From Clostridiales bacterium (GTDB lineage Bacteria; Bacillota; Clostridia; Lachnospirales; CAG-274), in assembly GCA_021202835.1 (NCBI GenBank), contig JAJQCI010000114.1, forward strand, positions 1 to 9,545: a stretch of DNA of 9,545 nt. Reading direction: 5' to 3'. A program made the position numbers and the translations under genes. Below are positions 1 to 6,151 of this stretch, one piece after another (position 1 is the stretch's first letter; each line of letters begins with the position of its first letter). Under the pieces are notes generated by a model. The model did no database searches. It was not told the origin of the DNA and saw only the letters and a program-made list of their open reading frames with translations.

Positions 1-1993
1 TCTTAGGCGTTTCCACTGTTGTATGAAGCCCTTCCTGAGCCTCGCTTATTTCACTGTTTACAACCCTTGCAAACACATCTCTTTGAGCATGTGAGCCTAA
101 TGAATTATATTTACTCGATGCCTGACGGCAGTAGTTCGACAAGCTTCTGTATCTTGCCGCAGCCATTTTATCTCCGCCCTCCTCTTCGGTAAGAGCAAGA
201 GTTTCAAACTGTGATGCGGCCTGTGATATGCTTGTTCCGAAATCGGCTTCTCTGTCGTCCTGTGCGGCATATTTTCCGCTTGTGACATCGCTTAAAAATT
301 GGCTTCTGGCTTCATGAGTGGGAGCGTCGAGATATCTTCTCATTGCGTTTCCGTCCTTTAAAGCGGCAATAGTCGGCAGGCTCTCAATCTCCTTGGGAGT
401 AGCCTGAACACCGCTTCCGCCCAGTGAAGCAATGTTTGTTTCTTCATAAGCTCTGACCTTGCTTATAACAGAGGCTCTTTCCTCATCCGAACCGGCATTC
501 TGATATTCCTCCGAGAAGTTTGCATAGGCCTTCGCCATTTTTCTGCCGTGCTCTTTCTTATCAGGGTCGGAAGCACACTGCGAATAGAAGTCCCAGGTTT
601 GTATGGATTTTTCGATTTGGTTAAATGACTTGTCGCCCGAAAGGTTATCTGTGAATATACTTTCATTGCTTGCGGCAATGTCATTTCCCTCTTCTGTCGT
701 TGCGGCCTCCATAAAGGCGGTTTTGTGAGCCGAAAGGGCTTCAACCTGCTCATTGCAGGCGTTCCACTTGGCAGAGCCTGCCTTATGTCTGTCTCTGTTG
801 GTTGTCGCTCTTGCAATATTGGCATCTATACCCGACAAATATTTCGACTTAGTCTCTTGCTGACGTTCCTCTTTGATTGCATCCATTGTTTTCTGAGAGG
901 GTTCGGCGGAAAGCTTGGATTTGTCGATTTTGTTCCAGCTGCCCGGCTTTTCACTGCTTTCGGCATTAAACATATAATTGCCGTAGCTCTGCATAACAGC
1001 GTCTCTTTCTTCATGGCTCTTTGCGTTAACAAAGGCAGTTCTGAATTCCGCTGTTCTCTCATATTCCGTGTCGTCGCTTCCGCTGAAGAAGGAGTTATAA
1101 AGCTTCTGTTCGTTTTCGGAATAATCAAGTGTCTGCTTTTCGGAAGAAGCCATTTTCGGGCTGTCAATCTTATTGTCTACCTTTTGCTGGGCACTGTTTA
1201 TATCGCTGTTAATCGTTTTTGCAAAATTCTCTCTCTGGGCGTGGGTTGCCAAACCGTCATAGGTCTTGGCTGCCTCTGAGCAGTAGTTTGTAAGAGCGGT
1301 ATACCTTGCCGCTTCTTCCTTGTTGCCTGATTTTTCGGCCTTTTCGGCCATTTCGGCAAAGGAGCTTCCCGCTTTTGCAAGCTGGCCTCCGAAGTCCTGC
1401 TCTTTTTTGTTTTGAACCTCAAACCTTGTTATTTTGCCTTCCTTTATGTCACGCAAAATCTGAGATCTTTCGGCGTGGGAAGAAGCATTGACATACTGCT
1501 TCAAAGCTGTTTCGTTTCTTGCCCCAACTACCGCCGACAAGCCCTCAACCTCCTTGGGGGTAGCCTCAACACCGGCCAAGCCTGCCGCTTCGGTGGTTTC
1601 ATAAGCATTCATCTTATCGGCAACAGCCTGTCTGCCCTCGGGTGAGCCCGCTCTTTGATAAGCCTCGGAATAATCGGCATATGCCTTTGCCATTTTATAG
1701 GCATGCTCCTGAACCGCCGGATTTCCTGCGCTTTGGGCAAGAGCCATCCAGTTCTGCCTGCTGTTTTCGATTTCTTTAAATGTCTTGTCATTTGAAAGAT
1801 CGTCTGTAAAGGAGCCCTTATTGCTTTCCGCAAAGGCTGTTTTAGCTTCGTCGTCGCCGCTGATTTCAAAGGCAGCCCTTTGACGGCAAAGTGAGTTAAC
1901 CTCTTCATTGCATGCATTCCACTTGGCGGAGCCTTCCTTGTGTCTGTCTCTGTTGGCGGCCGCCCTTGCTATGTTTGCATTGATTCCCGACAT
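1..1993 (-). repeat. Second-order repeat with a 385-residue (1155-bp) period in the giant protein
   Basis: Residues 903-1287 (1993-839) and 1288 onward (838 to the window edge) are homologous. They start with MSGINANIAR and LSGIDANIAR, then share NRDRHK, GSAKWNACNE, KMAKAYA, ATPKE (followed by a V/I-E), FG, ARY, NYC and HAQR at matching places. The GSAKWNACN signature lies at 1907-1933 and 752-778, exactly 1155 bp apart. The second copy is cut by the window after about 279 of 385 residues. Each block contains one 74-residue-type unit plus other sequence, so the block is a higher-order duplication. Confidence 0.85.
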
Positions 1994-4699
1994 AAACTTC
2001 TCGTTTTTGGAGTTCATCTTGGGCGGAGCATCCGAGAAGGCTTCTTTGTTTTCTTTTATAAAGCTTTCTCTTTCGCCCTTGTCGGTTATACCCTGCATGT
2101 CGTTGCCCAATTGAGTTAGGCTGTTTATGCGGTCGTTATATTTATTCCATTCATTGCTGCCCTCTTCAAACATATCTCTGTTGTTCTTAGCGGCAAGAAT
2201 ATTCTTGTCAAGGCTTTGCATAGCCTTATTTTCGCTCTGTGAGGTGTTGTCTTTAAACAAAGCGCCGTTTTGCTTCATAATTTCGGCTCTTTCCTCAGAT
2301 GTGGCCGCATGTCTCAGGCTGTGGCCTGCCGCCGCATGTGTCGCCAGCATGGAATTAAATTTGTTCCACTCGGCAGACCCTTCGGCGTTTCTGTCTCTTG
2401 CTTTTTTGATTCTTTCCAGATTCTTATTGCAGTTTGTAAATGCCTTGGCTTCACTCTTTGAAGGCTCAAGATCTTCCTTAAATGAGGAGTCGTTTGCCAC
2501 AAGAGCGGCTCTGGCGTCTGCGTCCGCCGTATGGTCGAGATTTTGAATGGACTTTTTATAGCCTTCAACATCCTTGTTATATTTATTCCACTCGGCCGAA
2601 CCCTGTTTAAACATATCTCTGAGTCTGACAGCACCTGCCATCTTTGAACTTGCTCTCATAACAGCCTTGTTTTCCTTGTTTGTAAAAGGCTTTGTAAAAG
2701 CCCCTCTGCCGTCAGCTTCGACTTTGCTTCTTTCCTCAGATGAAGAAGCAGCTTCATAAGCAGCCTTCTTTTCCTGAAGGTCGTTACATGCCGCATCGGC
2801 AGCCGCTCTTTCGGCGCTTCCCTGGGGAAGAGAATCTCTGTATTCCTTCCACTGAGACAGTCTTGTGTCTATGTTGGAAGCAGCCTTCTTTTCGGCAGAT
2901 GTTTTGGATTCGGTCTTGCCGAATTCCTTATGCTTGGCCATATAGTTTTCTCTTTCCTTATGGGTACTGAGAGCGTCGAAGCCTTTTTTAAGGCCGGCCA
3001 TCTTGTTAAGGTCGTTGTTATATTTGTTCCACTGTGCACTGCCGACCGCAAACTGATCTCTTGCATTCTTGGTGTTTGCCATTCTCTCGTCAATATTGTT
3101 AATGGCGCCTCTTTCCTTCATATTTGTCATATCCGAAGAACCGAACTTACTTCCGTCAACCTTAAGCGAATTGGTTCCTCCCTTAGCCTTGAAATCTTTC
3201 ATAAAGGCTTCTCTTTCCTCATGGGTCTTAAGTTCGGAAAAGGCCTTGAGGGTTTCGTTGCCCTTATCTATTTGTTCATTAATAGCAGCATATTTTGCTC
3301 CTCGCTTTGTAACAGCCGCCTGTGCTTTGTTTTTGCTGTTTTGATTTCTGATAGACTTTGTGAAATCAAGCTCTGCGCTGTTTGCCACGTCTCCCTTAAA
3401 GCCCTCATTATATGACTTCATGGAATTTTTCCTTGCCCGGCTCTTAGCCTGCCATTCGGACATTTTCTCTGTCATTTTTTCAAAGTTCTCTATTTTATTA
3501 AATACATTGCCGGGGGCCTCTTTAATACTTTTCACGGTGTCGTTAAATGTACGCTCTCCTGCCTGAGCCGCATCCTGATCCATTATGGCCGTTACAGCTG
3601 TACCCACGTGTTTAACAGAGGTTATTGCCCCTATCATAAATATCAGTTTAAGAAGAATATCAACGGAGATATTTGACAGGCTTCCGCCTGATGTATCGGT
3701 AAAGGATATTGTATAGCCGTCACTGCCCGAAAGCAAAAGAGAAATAAGCATCATAACAATATTCAAGCCCACAATCATGCCTACGCCCATACAAAGACGC
3801 CCTATAAACGTTCTTCTCCATTTTCCGTATCTTTCGCCGTCATCAAGAGGCATTGTGGAAACAAAAAAAGGCGAAACAACATATAAAATAGTAATCTCTA
3901 TAATCCTTTGAATAAACACGGCACACATGCCCAAAAGATTTATAATAAGTATAACTGCACCTATAAAACCGACAAAATAGTCAATATATCTGGCTCCACC
4001 TATAATATTCGAAACAGAGGTCAGGCTGGTCCAAAACATTTTGTTGTTTGTTACGGCAGTTTTAAGCGAGTCATATTGAGCCGTTGTTATACCGCTTTTA
4101 GCCGACATAAGAAAAAGATTATCGGTAATAGACAGGCCTCCGCTTAACGACGTGGCCTTGTACATAGCTGTCATAACCCTTGAGGCTAAATCAACAAGGC
4201 CGTAGCAAAGCACGGGAAGAATTAAAAACGTAACGCAGGATTGTATGAAGCTTGTCATTATGGCCCCTACGCTTGCTCGGCTGTCATAGCTGAAGTCAAG
4301 GGTTGACCTCATAACCGCCACAACGGTAAACACAAACAAAAGCACAAGAGAAAGACAGGTTATGTATACAAAAGCTGCCTTTACATTGCTTGATGTAAAT
4401 ATTATAGAAAGTATGTTATTGCTTTCGGAACCGTATGTAACATCCACTGCCCCTGCGAAGGAATATGCCGCTGTTTCTATGGCATATAAAATTTCGAGAA
4501 TAAAGACATAAATTTGATATAATATCGAACACACGACATCCATCAAAATTTCCCAAATGTAAACAAGGAAGTTCTCCCAGATTACCGAACATATGGGCGC
4601 AATAATATTACTGACCAGCCAGGTGATTGCCTTAGACAGACCCGAAAAGATCCAGTTTGCGATTTTATCAAATATACCTAAAAAAACAATTGTCTGCAT
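1..4699 (-). CDS. VirB6/TrbL-like conjugal transfer membrane protein with giant repeat-rich C-terminal extension (3' end outside window)
   Basis: The frame is open from an ATG at 4699 to the window edge (1566 codons plus one base, no stop), so the protein has at least 1566 residues. Residues 1-375 are polytopic: hydrophobic stretches near 27-75, 107-130, 148-170, 242-263, 267-282, 302-323 and 347-366. The most diagnostic segment is near 263-300: IQRI, then PFFV, then PLDDGER and a Trp before an FIG. The neighbouring gene has the same segment. This pattern resembles VirB6/TrbL-like proteins of Firmicute conjugative elements (CD1112-type), which form the inner-membrane channel of the T4SS. From about 376 the protein is soluble, charged and Ala/Glu/Lys/Asn-rich, probably mostly helical, with repeats from about 467. 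Ordinary VirB6/TrbL proteins of this type are only a few hundred residues long. The start is supported by an AGGGGTGAT site just upstream and a 21-nt gap after the previous stop. The membrane assignment is fairly sure; the function of the tail is unknown. Confidence 0.82.
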   Translation of the reverse strand, partial: MQTIVFLGIFDKIANWIFSGLSKAITWLVSNIIAPICSVIWENFLVYIWEILMDVVCSILYQIYVFILEILYAIETAAYSFAGAVDVTYGSESNNILSIIFTSSNVKAAFVYITCLSLVLLFVFTVVAVMRSTLDFSYDSRASVGAIMTSFIQSCVTFLILPVLCYGLVDLASRVMTAMYKATSLSGGLSITDNLFLMSAKSGITTAQYDSLKTAVTNNKMFWTSLTSVSNIIGGARYIDYFVGFIGAVILIINLLGMCAVFIQRIIEITILYVVSPFFVSTMPLDDGERYGKWRRTFIGRLCMGVGMIVGLNIVMMLISLLLSGSDGYTISFTDTSGGSLSNISVDILLKLIFMIGAITSVKHVGTAVTAIMDQDAAQAGERTFNDTVKSIKEAPGNVFNKIENFEKMTEKMSEWQAKSRARKNSMKSYNEGFKGDVANSAELDFTKSIRNQNSKNKAQAAVTKRGAKYAAINEQIDKGNETLKAFSELKTHEEREAFMKDFKAKGGTNSLKVDGSKFGSSDMTNMKERGAINNIDERMANTKNARDQFAVGSAQWNKYNNDLNKMAGLKKGFDALSTHKERENYMAKHKEFGKTESKTSAEKKAASNIDTRLSQWKEYRDSLPQGSAERAAADAACNDLQEKKAAYEAASSSEERSKVEADGRGAFTKPFTNKENKAVMRASSKMAGAVRLRDMFKQGSAEWNKYNKDVEGYKKSIQNLDHTADADARAALVANDSSFKEDLEPSKSEAKAFTNCNKNLERIKKARDRNAEGSAEWNKFNSMLATHAAAGHSLRHAATSEERAEIMKQNGALFKDNTSQSENKAMQSLDKNILAAKNNRDMFEEGSNEWNKYNDRINSLTQLGNDMQGITDKGERESFIKENKEAFSDAPPKMNSKNEKFMSGINANIARAAANRDRHKEGSAKWNACNEEVNSLCRQRAAFEISGDDEAKTAFAESNKGSFTDDLSNDKTFKEIENSRQNWMALAQSAGNPAVQEHAYKMAKAYADYSEAYQRAGSPEGRQAVADKMNAYETTEAAGLAGVEATPKEVEGLSAVVGARNETALKQYVNASSHAERSQILRDIKEGKITRFEVQNKKEQDFGGQLAKAGSSFAEMAEKAEKSGNKEEAARYTALTNYCSEAAKTYDGLATHAQRENFAKTINSDINSAQQKVDNKIDSPKMASSEKQTLDYSENEQKLYNSFFSGSDDTEYERTAEFRTAFVNAKSHEERDAVMQSYGNYMFNAESSEKPGSWNKIDKSKLSAEPSQKTMDAIKEERQQETKSKYLSGIDANIARATTNRDRHKAGSAKWNACNEQVEALSAHKTAFMEAATTEEGNDIAASNESIFTDNLSGDKSFNQIEKSIQTWDFYSQCASDPDKKEHGRKMAKAYANFSEEYQNAGSDEERASVISKVRAYEETNIASLGGSGVQATPKEIESLPTIAALKDGNAMRRYLDAPTHEARSQFLSDVTSGKYAAQDDREADFGTSISQAASQFETLALTEEEGGDKMAAARYRSLSNYCRQASSKYNSLGSHAQRDVFARVVNSEISEAQEGLHTTVETPK
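1715..3301 (-). repeat. Tandem repeat of about 74 residues in the giant VirB6-like protein
   Basis: Successive units begin with a GS-type signature at residues 467 (GAKYAAINE), 553 (GSAQWNKYN), 627 (degenerate, GSAERAAAD), 700 (GSAEWNKYN), 774 (GSAEWNKFN), 847 (GSNEWNKYN) and 923 (GSAKWNACN). Spacings are 86, 74, 73, 74, 73 and 76 residues. An Arg (Lys in the last unit) lies 30 residues after the first Gly in all units, or 29 in the first, usually in a T/S-x-E-E-R context. A later part of several units resembles ENKAM, then NI, then NRD. The DNA has diverged but the protein pattern is clear. The unit is probably helical; I do not recognise it as a named domain. Confidence 0.85.
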
Positions 4700-4704
4700 A
4701 AACA

Positions 4705-4713
4705 ATCACCCCT
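4705..4713 (-). promoter_or_regulatory. Ribosome binding site of the giant VirB6-like gene
   Basis: On the minus strand the sequence reads AGGGGTGAT, ending 5 nt before the ATG at 4699. It matches much of the extended anti-Shine-Dalgarno complement AGGAGGTGAT. It fixes the start in the 21-nt gap after the stop of the upstream paralogue. Confidence 0.75.
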
Positions 4714-4720
4714 GCCTGTT

Positions 4721-6121
4721 TTAAGATGTTTCGCTTGATTCGCCGCCGCTCTGTTCGCCGCCGCCCGAAGCCTGGCTGTCTCCGCCCGTACCTTGACTGT
4801 CTCCGCCTTGGTTCCCGTTTCCGTTTCCGCTGCCTTGACTGCCGCCTTGACCGCCGCCCTGACCGTCGCCGTCTCCGCCGAATTTCGGTATAAGGGATTT
4901 GGCAAGACTTGTTATTTCCTCATAAGCCCCGCCGGGAGTGGGTATCATGGAATCGGAAAGTATCCTGTTAAATACCATAGTACAGTTTTCAAGGGCCATA
5001 CTCAGCATAGCCACACCGTATATCTTTATAAAATAATCCAGCGTACTTACAGATGTGTCTATAAGGCCGTTTGTCAGAAATATAGGCAGCAGCATCAAAT
5101 AAATATTGACAGCCAATATTATCCCCACAGAGCTGAAACAGGCCCCTATGTAAAAGTCCTGCCATCTTTTAAATCTCTCTCCCCCGTCCAAAGGGGCAAA
5201 GGCCACAAAGAACGGGGCAATAACAAACCCCACAACCACCGTAACAATCCTTTGTATGTAAACAAAGGATGCGCCGAACATAAATTTCAATATGAAAATA
5301 AGCACTATTGCTCCGCTGATATAATCTATTTTATAGATGGAAAAATATTTCGCCACCTCTGTGTCATTTGTATAGCTTTTAACTCCCTTCACATAATCCT
5401 GAAGAATAGAATCATCCCAGTCTCCGTCATAGCTGCCTCCGCCCAACATATGACTTATGAAGTTTGTTGTGTCGCTGCTCCCCTCCGGTTTTCGGGCGTT
5501 CATGGCCGTAGCGGCAAACAGGTAGTTTGAAAACCGGGCATCATCATTATTCATAGCATAATTTATACTTTTTTGAACGGAAGCGGTAACCACATTGCTG
5601 AGGGCGGCTGTTCCGAAGGTTATAACCTGTATGGCGCAAAACAAAACGAAACAATTTGCCAGGTTTTTTAAAATATCATTAATACTTTGTCCTCCGCCGC
5701 TGACAGTGCCTATGCTTCTGACAACAGCTGCCACAGTAAACATAATACAGAGAACAATGCTTAAACCCCAAACCATCATAAAAGCATTTTTTAAGGTGGG
5801 AATCTTCATAAGAATTTCCGTTAAATATCCGCTTCTGTTTTCGGAAACTCCGTTGGCGCTGTAGGTATAATAGACAGGGTTTGTACCTGAGATAAGTTCA
5901 AAAATATCCTGCAGCATGTCCAAAATTTTGAGAAGCGCAATGTATATATAATACAAAAGCACGCAAAGCTGCATAATTATGGCGTTTAATATAGCCTTAA
6001 AAGCCGCAATGAAAATCTCTAAAAAAACGTTGGCCACAAGCTGAATGAGAGGCTCCAAAAGGTTTTCCCTTATCCAACTTATAAAATTAAAGCATATAGG
6101 TATAACATAAGGATTAAACAT
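4721..6121 (-). CDS. VirB6/TrbL-like conjugal transfer membrane protein with Gly-rich C-terminal tail
   Basis: This complete protein of 466 residues is predicted to be a polytopic component of a conjugative T4SS inner-membrane channel. Hydrophobic segments lie near residues 24-75, 112-134, 155-175, 268-286, 291-309, 325-348 and 360-378, with a hydrophilic loop at about 185-265. The family-like segment at 288-326 has IQRI, then APFFV, then PLDGGER, W320 and IG. It aligns with the same region of the downstream giant protein. A second shared stretch (residues 110-137: K, AF, LS, VL, FTV, AV, RS) also aligns, so the two genes are paralogues. Residues 415-466 are a Gly/Ser/Gln/Asn low-complexity tail with no predicted fold. 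The start is fixed by an AGAGGTGA site upstream. The family resemblance is to CD1112-type VirB6/TrbL proteins, from memory. Another polytopic mating-channel protein is possible but less likely. Confidence 0.82.
   Translation of the reverse strand: MFNPYVIPICFNFISWIRENLLEPLIQLVANVFLEIFIAAFKAILNAIIMQLCVLLYYIYIALLKILDMLQDIFELISGTNPVYYTYSANGVSENRSGYLTEILMKIPTLKNAFMMVWGLSIVLCIMFTVAAVVRSIGTVSGGGQSINDILKNLANCFVLFCAIQVITFGTAALSNVVTASVQKSINYAMNNDDARFSNYLFAATAMNARKPEGSSDTTNFISHMLGGGSYDGDWDDSILQDYVKGVKSYTNDTEVAKYFSIYKIDYISGAIVLIFILKFMFGASFVYIQRIVTVVVGFVIAPFFVAFAPLDGGERFKRWQDFYIGACFSSVGIILAVNIYLMLLPIFLTNGLIDTSVSTLDYFIKIYGVAMLSMALENCTMVFNRILSDSMIPTPGGAYEEITSLAKSLIPKFGGDGDGQGGGQGGSQGSGNGNGNQGGDSQGTGGDSQASGGGEQSGGESSETS
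4724..4879 (-). repeat. Gly/Ser/Gln low-complexity tail of the 466-residue VirB6-like protein
   Basis: Residues 415-466 consist of short irregular GGD, GGG, GGS, NGN and GDSQ runs with almost no hydrophobic residues. The coding DNA is visibly richer in GC than its surroundings because of the GGN codons. It looks like a disordered tail or linker. The paralogous downstream protein has no such tail and carries charged repeats there instead. Confidence 0.8.
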
Positions 6122-6125
6122 TTTG

Positions 6126-6133
6126 TCACCTCT
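6126..6133 (-). promoter_or_regulatory. Ribosome binding site of the 466-residue VirB6-like gene
   Basis: On the minus strand AGAGGTGA ends 4 nt before the ATG at 6121 (7 nt from the AGAGG core). It lies inside the 30-nt gap that follows the stop of the Ig-like protein gene. No hairpin or T-run terminator is visible in this gap, which supports read-through as one operon. Confidence 0.8.
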
Positions 6134-6151
6134 CTTTCTTATGTCACTTGT

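Noticed and set aside
725..1279. Plus-strand ORF of 184 codons
   Set aside because: It lies opposite the repeat tail of the giant protein, whose frame is continuous here and has clear repeat homology. The plus-strand translation is Leu/Phe/Cys-rich, as expected for the antisense of Glu/Lys/Ala-rich codons.
1..3301. Periodic DNA as a CRISPR array or non-coding repeat
   Set aside because: The periodicity is at the protein level with drifted DNA, the spacing is a multiple of three, and there are no short identical direct repeats with unique spacers.
1..4699. Region of many short minus-strand ORFs that could be taken for a decayed gene
   Set aside because: I read the frame from 4699 through to position 1 without a stop. 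The repeat signatures at 3043, 2602, 2380, 2161, 1933 and 778 are all in that frame. The short ORFs are other frames.
4678..4905. Minus-strand ORF of 75 codons with Ala/Glu/Thr repeats
   Set aside because: This is a shifted frame of the Gly-rich tail and the gap to the next gene; its repetition comes from the GGN codons of the real gene.
4793..5530. Plus-strand ORF of 245 codons
   Set aside because: It starts opposite the Gly-rich tail and runs opposite the membrane domain of the 466-residue protein. It has no ribosome binding site or recognisable motif, and its repetitive N-terminus mirrors the Gly codons.
6122..6151. Gap between the Ig-like and VirB6-like genes as a terminator or promoter site
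   Set aside because: It is only 30 nt, holds a ribosome binding site and shows no inverted repeat with a T-run.
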